Origin: URNF01 sp045638005
GTDB taxonomy: Bacteria > Bacillota > Clostridia > Oscillospirales > Acutalibacteraceae
Direction of reading: 5' to 3'
NCBI GenBank assembly: GCA_045638005.1
Contig: JAZUAN010000006.1
Location: 10,945-74,944 of the forward strand
Length of the DNA stretch: 64,000 nucleotides
In this document: piece by piece, positions 8,304 to 15,832 of the stretch
How positions within the stretch are numbered: position 1 is the stretch's first letter
Layout: each line of letters opens with the position of its first letter
The notes under the pieces: model-generated
Databases searched by the model: none
What the model saw: only the letters and a program-made list of their open reading frames with translations
What the model was told of the DNA's origin: nothing
Translations under genes and position numbers: made by a program

Positions 8304-9128
8304 TTATACGCCGGAATAGGCGGAGAAACCGCCATCAACCGGAATGGTCACACCGGTCACAAAACCGGATTTGGTGTCATCGAGCAGCCACTCCAAGGTG
8401 CCGAGCAATTCTTCCGCTTCACCGAAGCGACCCATGGGGGTAGCAGCAAGAATTTTGCCGGTACGGGCGGTAGGAGTGCCATCCTCATTAAAGAGCAGTG
8501 CTCTGTTTTGGTTGCTGACAAAGAAGCCGGGTGCGATCGCATTGACACGGATACCTGCTTTGGCGAAATGCACCGCGAGCCAAGAAGTAAAATTGGTCAC
8601 CGCGGCTTTGGCAGCGGAGTATGCGGGGATTTTGGTCAGCGGACGGTATGCGTTCATGGAGGACACATTCAGTACCGAACACCCCGGGCGACCTAACATA
8701 TCCGGCATGAACACCTGACTGGGTAATAACACGCCTTTAAGATTGAGGTCAAATACAAAGTCAAAGCCTTTTTCTTCGATATTAAAGAAGGTGAGAAAAT
8801 CATTAGCAATCTCGTCACCCTCTGCGTATTCTTCGTGCAGAGTGGTGCAACGCGGATTGTTGCCGCCGGCACCATTTACGAGAATGTCACATTTGCCGAA
8901 ATCGGCAAGCACCTTTTCATGTACCGCTTCAATATCCGCTCTGTCCAGCACATTGCATTTATATGCTTTGGCAACACCGCCGTCAGCGGTGATACGATCC
9001 GCCACAGCCTGTGCAGCCTCTTGATTGAGATCCAAGAGCGCTACCTTAGCGCCGATCTTCGCTAAATACTCTGCAAAACCGGAGCACAGCACGCCGCCTG
9101 CACCGGTTACTACAATCACTTTATTCAC
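8304..9128 (-). CDS. uxuB: D-mannonate oxidoreductase (fructuronate reductase), SDR type
   Basis: Reduces D-fructuronate to D-mannonate with NADH in hexuronate catabolism. This is the short-chain dehydrogenase form found in Firmicutes, unrelated to the long-chain UxuB of enterics. 274 residues: cofactor motif TGAGGVLCSG (8-17), NGAGGNNPR in the middle, catalytic Ser in NVSSMNAYRPLTKIPAYSAAK (Tyr and Lys of YxxxK), and the C-terminal signature PVDGGFSAYSGV. It lies downstream of uxuA and uxaC, whose products supply and consume its reactants. The symbol is by pathway analogy; other SDR substrates cannot be fully excluded. Confidence 0.85.
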   Translation of the reverse strand: MNKVIVVTGAGGVLCSGFAEYLAKIGAKVALLDLNQEAAQAVADRITADGGVAKAYKCNVLDRADIEAVHEKVLADFGKCDILVNGAGGNNPRCTTLHEEYAEGDEIANDFLTFFNIEEKGFDFVFDLNLKGVLLPSQVFMPDMLGRPGCSVLNVSSMNAYRPLTKIPAYSAAKAAVTNFTSWLAVHFAKAGIRVNAIAPGFFVSNQNRALLFNEDGTPTARTGKILAATPMGRFGEAEELLGTLEWLLDDTKSGFVTGVTIPVDGGFSAYSGV

Positions 9129-9144
9129 GTCTATCTCCTCTTTC

Positions 9145-9356
9145 TTATTTAAAATATTCGAGTAACGGCTTCACCTGTGTGATCGCCGTTTCAAAATCCG
9201 GACTGAATATCGCTTCTACTGTCAAGCGGGCATCATACCCGCTCGCTTTGAGTGCTTTCGCCCACCCCCTGACCATTTCATCATCCTCGGCGCTAATTGG
9301 CACACCGCGAAATGATCGGCAGAAAAGCAACAAGCACCAAGCCTCGTATCTTGCAC
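9145..9356 (-). pseudogene. Remnant of a TIM-barrel epimerase with internal deletion
   Basis: Only about 70 codons remain where the family has 270-300. A GTG at 9356 opens a frame reading RLGACCFSADHFA, which looks like an epimerase N-terminus. After a frame change the C-terminal end follows: EDDEMVRGWAKALKASGYDA and then LTVEAIFSPDF.. ending in LLEYFK, the usual final helix of the family. The middle of the barrel, including all metal ligands, is gone. It sits four bases from the uxuA stop codon, so the operon once carried a further isomerase here. Confidence 0.75.
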
Positions 9357-9359
9357 CTC

Positions 9360-10397
9360 TTATTTGGTTTTTTCGATACCCTCAAATAAGCCGGCGATGT
9401 AGGTCGCACCCAGTGCGCGATCGAAAAGGCCATAACCATAGCGACCGGTCTCACCCCAGATCATACGACCGTGGTCGGGACGCACATAGCCGTCAAAGCC
9501 ATTGTCGACGAGTGCTTTGGCAATGCCGTACATATTCACCGAACCGCAATCGGTGGGATGACCCACTTCTTCAAACTGACGGTAACCGGTGTGTTTGATG
9601 TTACGCAGGTGCAGGAAGTGGATGCGATCGGCAAAGGTCGCCGCCATATCCACCAGATCGTTGTCGGGGTTAGCACCCAGCGAACCGGTACAGAAGGTCA
9701 GACCGTTGTTCTTCTCAGGAACGATATCGAGGAAACGCTGCAGGTTTTCTTTGTTGGTGATGATGCGCGGCAGACCGAACATACCCCACGGCGGATCGTC
9801 CGGATGGATCGCCATGTTGACACCCGCCTCTTTCGCAACCGGGATAACCGCTTTGAGGAAGGTTTCGAGGTTCTCCCACAGTTTTTCTTCGCCGAGGGCG
9901 GCATACTGCTCCAAGAGACCTTTGAGCTGCTCTTTGGTGTAGCTCGCATCCCAACCGGGCAGGGACAGATCACCTTTCAGGGGATCCATCTGCAGGACGG
10001 TTTCTTCGTCATACGCCAAGGCGTTGGCGCCGTCTTTTTGCTGATGTTCCAATTCACTGCGCAACCAGTCGAACACCGGCATAAAGTTATAGCAGATGCA
10101 TTTGACACCCGCTTTGCCGAGGCGGCGGACGTTTTCACAATAGTTTTCAATGAGCTGGGGTGCGTTTTCGTTGCCAAGTTTGATATCCTCTGGTACGGGA
10201 ACGCTTTCCACCACTTCAAATTCAAGACCGTGTGCAGCGGCATCGTTTTTCACCTTCTCGATGCTTTCCATGCTCCACACGCCACCGGGTGACACGTCAT
10301 ACACCGCGGATACTATACCACTCATCTGTGGAATCTGCGAAATTTTTTCCAAGGTTACGGGATCGCTGTCACCATACCAACGAAAAGTGAGTTTCAT
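9360..10397 (-). CDS. uxuA: Mannonate dehydratase
   Basis: Dehydrates D-mannonate to 2-keto-3-deoxy-D-gluconate. 345 residues, normal for the Firmicutes enzyme. It begins MKLTFRWYGDSDPV as in other UxuA proteins and contains the metal-site regions MAIHPDDPPWGMFGLPRI, FCTGSLGA, HLRNIKH and the C-terminal YVRPDHGRMIWGE. Its start overlaps the end of uxaC by four bases, indicating translational coupling. With uxaC and the SDR oxidoreductase it forms the glucuronate route; kdgK for the next step is about 50 kb away. Confidence 0.97.
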   Translation of the reverse strand: MKLTFRWYGDSDPVTLEKISQIPQMSGIVSAVYDVSPGGVWSMESIEKVKNDAAAHGLEFEVVESVPVPEDIKLGNENAPQLIENYCENVRRLGKAGVKCICYNFMPVFDWLRSELEHQQKDGANALAYDEETVLQMDPLKGDLSLPGWDASYTKEQLKGLLEQYAALGEEKLWENLETFLKAVIPVAKEAGVNMAIHPDDPPWGMFGLPRIITNKENLQRFLDIVPEKNNGLTFCTGSLGANPDNDLVDMAATFADRIHFLHLRNIKHTGYRQFEEVGHPTDCGSVNMYGIAKALVDNGFDGYVRPDHGRMIWGETGRYGYGLFDRALGATYIAGLFEGIEKTK

Positions 10398-11761
10398 ACA
10401 GTACCTCCAGTTAATTTTTTTACATTTTCATAAGACACACGTTTCACCAACGCTACCGCACTATTTGCATCAAACTCATCTTTTTCCACCCACTCGCCGA
10501 TGAGAGTACACAGAATACGGCGGAAGTAGTCGTGACGGGCATACGACAAAAAGCTGCGGGAATCGGTCAACATACCAAGGAAGGAACCGATCGCGCTGTT
10601 TTCAGCGATGATCTCCATTTCCTCACGGATGCCGCGTTTGTGATCACAGAACCACCAAGCAGCACCGCAACGCACACGCGGAAATGCGCCTGCGATAGAA
10701 GCGATCTCAGCGGCATTCGCCTCGTTCAAGGTATACACGATGGTATCCGGAAGACCCCCTGTTTCATTGATGGCATCCAGCATGGTGATAAGATCCTTAC
10801 CGGAAATGACATCGCCCACGCAGTCAACACCGCAGTCAGCACCATTTTTGCGGAACAGAGCGGAGTTGGCGTTTCTGGACACCGCCAGATGCAACTGCAT
10901 CACGAGATTATTTTCTCTGTACAGTTCGCCGAGGAACACATACAGATGACCGACTAATGCCAGATACTCTGCATCGGTCACCGTCTCACCTTTCAGTAGT
11001 TTACGGAAGGTGGCATCCGCCGCCGCTTCACCTGCAACCTCACCGGGGAAATACGGCATACCGACGTCGGTATATCTACAGCCCTGTTCCACAAAGAAGT
11101 TGAGACGGTTTTCCACCGCCGCTTTGAGCGAAGCAAGGTCTAAAACCGCAACGCCGGATACAGCGGACAGTTTCTCCACATATTCCGCATAACCTGCGCG
11201 ACGCATCAGCAACAGATTATCGGTGCGGAAAGAAGGCAATACGCGAATATCAAAAGACGCATCCTCGCGCAACTTCTGATGCCATTCGAGAGAGTCCACG
11301 ATATCATCGGTGGTACATACCGCTTCCACGTTGGACAATTTCATCAACTTGCGCGGAGAGAGGTTATTTTCCGCAATGTATGCATTGGCTCTGTTCCAGA
11401 TATCCTCAGCGGAGGCGGCGGTCAACGCATCCTCAATACCGAAGAACATGGACAGTTCCATGTGTGACCAATGGTACAGCGGATTACCTGCGGCGAATTC
11501 GAGCGCTTCGGCATACTTCAAAAACTTATCATGCCAGCTCGCATCACCGGTAATAAAGTACTCATCAATGCCGGCAGTACGCATCAATCTCCACTTATAA
11601 TGATCGCCGCCCAACCACATCACACCGATATTATCGAACGGCTTGTCCTCGAAGATCTCCTGCGGGGACAGATGACAGTGATAATCCACGATCGGCAGAT
11701 CCTTGACGCTTGCGTACAAGCTCTCCGCCGTTTGTGTTTCAAGCATGTAATTTTCGACCAA
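10394..11761 (-). CDS. uxaC: Glucuronate isomerase
   Basis: Converts D-glucuronate to D-fructuronate (and galacturonate to tagaturonate). About 455 residues. The amidohydrolase-type metal motif DYHCHLSPQEI is near the N-terminus, followed by WLGGDHYKWRLMR and a C-terminal FLGMLTDSRSFLSYARHDYFRR, all characteristic of UxaC. The preferred start is the TTG at 11761: an AAAGGGGGA ribosome binding site precedes it and the product VENYMLETQTAESLY matches the family N-terminus. A longer frame would begin with another TTG at 11800. First gene of the operon, divergent from the AraC regulator at 11888. Confidence 0.95.
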   Translation of the reverse strand: MVENYMLETQTAESLYASVKDLPIVDYHCHLSPQEIFEDKPFDNIGVMWLGGDHYKWRLMRTAGIDEYFITGDASWHDKFLKYAEALEFAAGNPLYHWSHMELSMFFGIEDALTAASAEDIWNRANAYIAENNLSPRKLMKLSNVEAVCTTDDIVDSLEWHQKLREDASFDIRVLPSFRTDNLLLMRRAGYAEYVEKLSAVSGVAVLDLASLKAAVENRLNFFVEQGCRYTDVGMPYFPGEVAGEAAADATFRKLLKGETVTDAEYLALVGHLYVFLGELYRENNLVMQLHLAVSRNANSALFRKNGADCGVDCVGDVISGKDLITMLDAINETGGLPDTIVYTLNEANAAEIASIAGAFPRVRCGAAWWFCDHKRGIREEMEIIAENSAIGSFLGMLTDSRSFLSYARHDYFRRILCTLIGEWVEKDEFDANSAVALVKRVSYENVKKLTGGTV

Positions 11762-11841
11762 GGTGGTTCCCCCTTTAAAACTGTTTACTATATTGTACAA
11801 TAAGGTAAGAAAAAAAAAATTGCGAATGTCCGCATAATATA

Positions 11842-11870
11842 TTGCAAATCTTATCTTTTTCTGCTATACT
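11842..11870 (+). promoter_or_regulatory. Promoter of the AraC regulator gene
   Basis: TTGCAA (11842-11847) and TATACT (11865-11870) are 17 bases apart, followed by the AraC start at 11888. A small dyad TGCG-N6-CGCA at 11821-11834 lies just upstream, in the space shared with uxaC, and could be an operator for either gene; that is inference. Confidence 0.7.
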
Positions 11871-11887
11871 GCTGTTGGGTGATAACA

Positions 11888-12718
11888 ATGGATAATGTAT
11901 ACCGCTATTTGGACAAGGATATTTATTTCATGCATTTCTATGATGCAAAACCGAATCCTACCGATTTCAAATCCCATACACACACACAATGCGAACTCTA
12001 TTATTTCATTTCGGGCAAGGGAAAATTTCATGTTGAAGGCAGTGAATATCCGCTCAGCAGCGGTGATATTCTCATTATGCGATCCACCGAATCGCACTAT
12101 GTCGAAATTGATCCGCGTTATCCGTACGAGCGTATCGCCGTTCATTTCGAAGAGGAAATATTACACGATATTGACCCCGATCACAAATTATTGTCGGTGT
12201 TTTACGACCGTGAAGCCGGAAAAGAGAACCTGTTCACCGCGGACGATTTCCAAACGGATAATTTTAAGTTGTATCTGCGCAATATGACCTATACCAGCCG
12301 CGACCAAAGATTACAGATTTTGACGGGGCTTTTGCCTCTCCTCAACGAATTATATAACGCTTCCCTCAACCGCAGCGATGGTTCCACCCCACCCGAGTCT
12401 AATGCCTACCGCATCATTCGATACGTCAACGAGCATTTGTACGAAGAACTCTCACTGGATACCATCTGCAAAGAGTTTTATATCAGCAAGCCGCAACTTT
12501 GCCGCATTTTCAAACGTGCAACCGGTTCCACCGTCTGGGAATACGTAACGGTAAAGCGGCTGGTTGCCGCACAGCAATTGATACGTAGCGGTTTCTCGAT
12601 AGCTGAAGCAGCACGCAAGTGCGGATTTGGAGATTATACCGCTTTTTACCGCGCCTATCGCAAACAGTTTGGGGAAACACCCAAAGCGGCGAACAGCCTC
12701 GCCCCTCAATACGACTAA
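11888..12718 (+). CDS. AraC-family transcriptional regulator of the hexuronate cluster
   Basis: About 276 residues. The N-terminal part is a cupin-type sensor (HTHTQCELYYFISGKGKFHVEG, around 30-55). The C-terminal 100 residues hold the double helix-turn-helix domain, with YISKPQLCRIFKRATG and the end signature GFGDYTAFYRAYRKQFGETP. The ATG at 11888 is preceded by GGGTG; a GTG nine bases earlier is possible. It is transcribed away from uxaC and shares its upstream region, so it most likely responds to a hexuronate or breakdown product and controls that operon. The target is inferred from position only. Confidence 0.92.
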   Translation: MDNVYRYLDKDIYFMHFYDAKPNPTDFKSHTHTQCELYYFISGKGKFHVEGSEYPLSSGDILIMRSTESHYVEIDPRYPYERIAVHFEEEILHDIDPDHKLLSVFYDREAGKENLFTADDFQTDNFKLYLRNMTYTSRDQRLQILTGLLPLLNELYNASLNRSDGSTPPESNAYRIIRYVNEHLYEELSLDTICKEFYISKPQLCRIFKRATGSTVWEYVTVKRLVAAQQLIRSGFSIAEAARKCGFGDYTAFYRAYRKQFGETPKAANSLAPQYD

Positions 12719-12721
12719 TAC

Positions 12722-12758
12722 AAAAAGCTCTTTTCGACACACCGAAAAGAGCTTTTCT
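12722..12758 (+). terminator. Terminator after the AraC gene
   Basis: A near-perfect stem, AAAAAGCTCTTTTCG with its complement, around a six-base loop, ending in a T-run four bases after the AraC stop codon. It also closes the AraC remnant on the opposite strand. Confidence 0.8.
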
Positions 12759-13090
12759 TATACCTGCTTACGATATGCAGCGGGCGTACAACCGCAGCGA
12801 CTTCGAAACCATCTCGAAAAAGACGAAAAGGTTGCAAATCCGCAACGAAAAGCAATCACCGTAACGGGCAGGGACGTTTCTTTCAACAGTTTTTTCGCTT
12901 GTTCCAACCGTATATAGGTTATATATTCCGAAAAGGTATATCCCACCTTTTCAGCAAACACCTTGCTGAAATAGGACGGTGTAAGGCAAACGGCAGCCGC
13001 GACCTCAGACAAAGTAAGCGGCTCATTATAGTGTACCGAAATATAGCGTACTGCTTCATCCCGTTGCCGAGAATTGCAATCTTATCCTCC
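12758..13090 (-). pseudogene. AraC-family regulator remnant (DNA-binding domain only)
   Basis: Roughly 110 codons encode the C-terminal helix-turn-helix domain: YISVHYNEPLTLSEVAAAVC, then SYFSKVFAEKVGYTFSEYI, then FSSFSRWFRSRCGCTPAAYR. The sensor domain of about 150-180 residues that should precede it is missing. The first helix-turn-helix is reached only from codons with no start or ribosome binding site; an internal ATG at 13012 would make an even shorter piece. It faces a glycoside hydrolase remnant, so a regulator-hydrolase pair has probably been lost. Confidence 0.75.
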
Positions 13091-13142
13091 CCGCTTTCCT
13101 TTATAGTGATGATAGATAGAACTACGAGGAGGGTGTTTGAGT

Positions 13143-13390
13143 ATGCGAAATGTGCAGTGGGACTATGCGCTGTCCCACGGAATAGAGAATTTCACCCTTG
13201 GAGATGGTGTTACCGCCTTTGACGCCAACAACTGTTTATTGTCCTACCCCGCAAAGCCGAAGCCCGCATATTACGCCGTGCAATCTGCGTTGCGCCACCG
13301 TTTCCGATGCAGTAGAAGTCAGCATTGAAATTAGCGGCGAAGAAACATTCTTACCAGAGTGGGCTTCACTTGACAGATACCACATTTGAT
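13143..13390 (+). pseudogene. Remnant, probably of a glycoside hydrolase
   Basis: A GGAGGGTG ribosome binding site precedes the ATG at 13143. The frame reads MRNVQWDYALSHGIENF and soon reaches KPKPAYYAVQ, a pattern common at the C-terminal end of xylanase-type and related glycoside hydrolases. After a frame change a tail EVSIEISGEETFLPEW follows. About 80 codons remain, so an internal deletion has joined the first residues to the end of the protein. The family assignment is tentative. Confidence 0.5.
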
Positions 13391-13436
13391 GTTGTGGGAC
13401 CCGTTAAACCGTTTTCACCACTAACATAAACACCAA

Positions 13437-13472
13437 AAAACGGACTTGTGAATGTTCACAAGTCCGTTTTCT
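13437..13472. terminator. Bidirectional terminator
   Basis: Perfect 16-bp stem, AAAACGGACTTGTGAA with its complement, and a two-base loop; T-runs on both sides. It ends pgeF on the minus strand and the remnant on the plus strand. Confidence 0.8.
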
Positions 13473-13474
13473 TG

Positions 13475-14305
13475 TTATTCCGTCATACCTATAAACGCCG
13501 CCAAGCTGCCGCGATCGGGTCCCGTCTTGCGATGCGACCAGAAAAGGTCGGAATGGCATCGCGTGCAAAGATCTGTAACTGTAATGTTATCAATCTTTAC
13601 ACCTGCAGACAACAGCACGCGGCGGTTGACCTCCCACAAATCAATATGGTATTTATCACCGCCATCATAAATGAAGCAACCTTCATCGAAAACGTGCATC
13701 TTTGAAAACGCTTCGTACACAGGCGTGTCCACCTCAAAACAGCATTTGCCGATGGACGGCGCTATCGCCGCCAAAATATCCGCAGGATCACAACCGTAAT
13801 CTTTGCACATCCGCTCCACCGTCAAGCGGCCGATCTCTTCCACCGTACCGCGCCAGCCTGCGTGAGAGGCGGCAACCACCCGCTTTTTCGGGTCAGCGAA
13901 CAACAACGGCACGCAATCCGCGTACTGTGTGCATAGTACGACACCCGGTTCATCGGTGATGAGTCCGTCCACGTCCTTATATCCTGGCAAGGTCTTCCCC
14001 TTGCCGCAGTCAGTAGCGGTAACGTTCTCAATATTGACATGGTGTTCCTGTGCGGAAATGACCACACCGTCGGTCGGCACCCCCATTGCACCGCAAATGC
14101 GAGCAAAATTCTCGTCCACACGTGCTTTATCATCGCCGCGGGTGTAACTGAGATTCATGGAAGCGTATATCCCCTCGCTCACACCGCCCAACCGGGTGGA
14201 AATGCCCGCTTTCAAAAACGGATATGCGTCCATTTGCGGAAAAGAATAGTATATAACACCGTTTTTATCGTGCGCGGTAAGCGCATTTGTTTGCGGTAAA
14301 TACAT
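13475..14305 (-). CDS. pgeF: Peptidoglycan editing factor PgeF (laccase-domain, YfiH family)
   Basis: 276-residue member of the DUF152/YfiH family, a purine nucleoside-handling and cell-wall editing enzyme with a zinc site. The motifs are present in order: STRLGGVSEG, the histidine in SAQEHHVN, CTQYADCVPLLFAD and ASHAGWRGTVEEI, and IGKCCFEVD, with the final CTRCHSDLFWSHRKTG. The zinc-binding Cys/His set is complete, so the protein should be active. It stands between unrelated units and is followed by a strong terminator. Confidence 0.93.
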   Translation of the reverse strand: MYLPQTNALTAHDKNGVIYYSFPQMDAYPFLKAGISTRLGGVSEGIYASMNLSYTRGDDKARVDENFARICGAMGVPTDGVVISAQEHHVNIENVTATDCGKGKTLPGYKDVDGLITDEPGVVLCTQYADCVPLLFADPKKRVVAASHAGWRGTVEEIGRLTVERMCKDYGCDPADILAAIAPSIGKCCFEVDTPVYEAFSKMHVFDEGCFIYDGGDKYHIDLWEVNRRVLLSAGVKIDNITVTDLCTRCHSDLFWSHRKTGPDRGSLAAFIGMTE

Positions 14306-14379
14306 AGGTTCAACCTTCTTTCGAATTCGAATAACCTTAATTCAAAGTATAACACAACTCTTAATCATTGGCAAGAATG

Positions 14380-14410
14380 AAAACAGCCTTCCCCTTTGAA
14401 GGGAAGGCTT
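14380..14410 (-). terminator. Terminator after bofA
   Basis: Stem AGCCTTCCC (14385-14393) with its complement at 14401-14409; the minus strand then reads GTTTTC. It follows the bofA stop codon by nine bases. Confidence 0.65.
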
Positions 14411-14418
14411 ATTTGTTT

Positions 14419-14685
14419 TCATAGTGCGATCAAACGCATAAGTAACATAGAGATGACACCGGGCATACCGAACGCAGCACAGCCGAGAATTGTAAACCAG
14501 CCAAACCCCAATGATATACCGGTGAAAACCCCCACGATATCCACAGCAGCAATAGCGCAAACACCTTGTATCAACGATGTAAACAATTGACGAATAGGTT
14601 TGCCAGTGCGCACCAAAGTAACCAGCACCGCAAGCATCGCCGCACCAACAACTATCCCAACCAAAACCGATAACCAAACGCTCAT
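14419..14685 (-). CDS. bofA: BofA-family pro-sigma-K processing inhibitor
   Basis: 88-residue membrane protein with two long hydrophobic segments (about 3-25 and 35-60) and the conserved C-terminal GMPGVISMLLMRL typical of BofA. In Bacillus subtilis BofA stabilises the SpoIVFA/FB complex and holds back sigma-K activation during sporulation. It follows the YaaL/DUF2508 gene by one base, the same order as yaaL-bofA in B. subtilis, which strengthens the call. The promoter-like motif at 14997-15025 resembles the sigma-E type. Presence of bofA does not by itself prove that the organism sporulates. Confidence 0.88.
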   Translation of the reverse strand: MSVWLSVLVGIVVGAAMLAVLVTLVRTGKPIRQLFTSLIQGVCAIAAVDIVGVFTGISLGFGWFTILGCAAFGMPGVISMLLMRLIAL

Positions 14686-14686
14686 A

Positions 14687-14938
14687 CTATTCCTCCCACA
14701 ACGGCACAGAGGAGACCCCTGTCACCCCCGCCTCCTTCGCTTGCCGCAATAAAAAGCGGTATTGTGCGCGCAATGCTTCCATTTCGTAAATGCACGCTTC
14801 TATCAGATCGTTGTCACTTTGTATGGAAAATTGGCTTTCCAGCGCCTCCATGCGACAACATACGTCACGGATGGACGCAAGCAGCGGATGCTCCTCTATC
14901 CGCGGACGCAGCAGCATATTTTTTAATGTGTTTCCCAC
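14687..14938 (-). CDS. YaaL-like DUF2508 protein
   Basis: 83-residue soluble, helical protein with charged repeats (SIRDVCCRMEALESQFSIQ, then DLIEACIYEMEALRAQYRFL). The pattern of acidic-aromatic helices and its place directly before bofA identify the DUF2508 family. The function is not known. The ATG follows a GGGAGATG ribosome binding site region. It is transcribed together with bofA. Confidence 0.8.
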   Translation of the reverse strand: MGNTLKNMLLRPRIEEHPLLASIRDVCCRMEALESQFSIQSDNDLIEACIYEMEALRAQYRFLLRQAKEAGVTGVSSVPLWEE

Positions 14939-14996
14939 AAGGCATCTCCCTTCGACTAGGGTGATAACAGGTTTGGATTGTTCTTGTCACCCTACC

Positions 14997-15025
14997 AGTA
15001 TATGGATAGTATGGGACAAATATGC
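14997..15025 (-). promoter_or_regulatory. Sigma-E-like sporulation promoter of yaaL-bofA
   Basis: On the minus strand GCATATT (15025-15019) and CATATACT (15004-14997) are 14 bases apart. This fits the mother-cell sigma-E consensus (KMATATT, 13-15 bases, CATACAHT) with two mismatches in the -10. B. subtilis bofA is under sigma-E, which fits. The assignment is by pattern only. Confidence 0.5.
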
Positions 15026-15038
15026 CGCTTTTAAACAC

Positions 15039-15066
15039 AAAAAAGCCGTTCAAAGAACGGCTTTAA
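15039..15066 (-). terminator. Hairpin terminator after the SIS-domain remnant
   Basis: Stem AAAGCCGTT with its complement around a five-base loop, flanked by A- and T-runs. It lies just beyond the stop codon of the minus-strand remnant at 15074. Confidence 0.6.
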
Positions 15067-15073
15067 GAAAATA

Positions 15074-15256
15074 TTAACCAAAAATACGCGCTTCGAGTTC
15101 AGAACAGTTCGCGTGATATACCGGCAAATGATATTCCTGCACAAGAAAAGTTTCCTTTTTGGGCACACGAATAGTAACATCACAGATATCCAACAACTTG
15201 CCGCCGCTCTCTCCGGTCAACGCGATCTCCATTTCCAAAATCGCCCCAGCCTCCGG
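15074..15256 (-). pseudogene. C-terminal remnant of a phosphoheptose isomerase-like (SIS) protein
   Basis: An open stretch of about 60 codons reads EMEIALTGESGGKLLDICD, then VTIRVPKKETFLVQEYHLPV and ends YHANCSELEARIFG. LTG.SGGKL, RVP..ET and QEYHLP.YH are the closing motifs of GmhA-type sedoheptulose 7-phosphate isomerases. The first two-thirds of the protein and any start codon are missing. The cut end abuts an AraC remnant on the other strand. Confidence 0.7.
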
Positions 15257-15347
15257 CTTTCACACGGTGGAATGTTTTTTTCTTTCCTTTAAGAAGCGTA
15301 TAGGCATGACCCCCACCGCCTACCAAAAAACAACGCAAAGCAAATAA
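15250..15347 (+). pseudogene. C-terminal remnant of an AraC-family regulator
   Basis: The last 32 codons encode ASGFHTVECFFLSFKKRIGM then TPTAYQK, the terminal helix and signature of AraC DNA-binding domains. There is no start, sensor domain or first helix-turn-helix. Together with the abutting SIS remnant it marks a deletion that removed most of two convergent genes. Confidence 0.7.
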
Positions 15348-15376
15348 AAAATCCCCGCCAAAGCGGGGATTTTTTT
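15345..15376. terminator. Bidirectional terminator before secG
   Basis: Perfect stem AAAAAATCCCCGC with its complement and a four-base loop, with T-runs on both strands. It ends secG on the minus strand and the AraC remnant on the plus strand. Confidence 0.85.
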
Positions 15377-15381
15377 ATTCA

Positions 15382-15624
15382 TTACAGATTGGAAACGAGC
15401 ATCGCAACCAACACCAAAACGAAGAACACAATGGCGATCCATTTGGTCCATTTGGCGAGGAACGCGTTGAAGGTCTTTGCTCTGCCTTTTTCCATGAAGG
15501 AATCGGCTGCACCCGAGATAACACCCATGTGTGCCTCGTGGCCTTCCTGCAACAGAATGATCGCAATGATCAAAATAGCTAAAACGATCAGCACGATGCC
15601 GGAAATGATTTCTAAAGCGCCCAT
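15382..15624 (-). CDS. secG: Preprotein translocase subunit SecG
   Basis: 80-residue component of the SecYEG membrane channel. Two transmembrane segments (about 4-25 and 62-80) enclose a loop with the conserved LLQEGHEAHMGVISGAADSF and the KGRAKTFNAFLAKWT segment seen in clostridial SecG. The ATG at 15624 follows a GGAGG ribosome binding site; the frame is open further upstream without a plausible start. It is monocistronic between two intergenic hairpins. secD and secF of the same export system are at 37-38 kb. Confidence 0.93.
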   Translation of the reverse strand: MGALEIISGIVLIVLAILIIAIILLQEGHEAHMGVISGAADSFMEKGRAKTFNAFLAKWTKWIAIVFFVLVLVAMLVSNL

Positions 15625-15832
15625 ATTTTTTACCTCCAAAGGATTAGTATCATTACAATTGCAAATCATTATAACATGTACTTGCAGAAAATGCAATGAA
15701 AATTTTTATAACATGCATATTTTTTTGAAAACAACACATTCTAGTGATGACAACGGCTACAAAGTGCGTTTGCGTAACCGCTGTCGATAAGCCGTTATCG
15801 ATTGCTCCTCTGCTTTCGACAGCGGCTTATTC

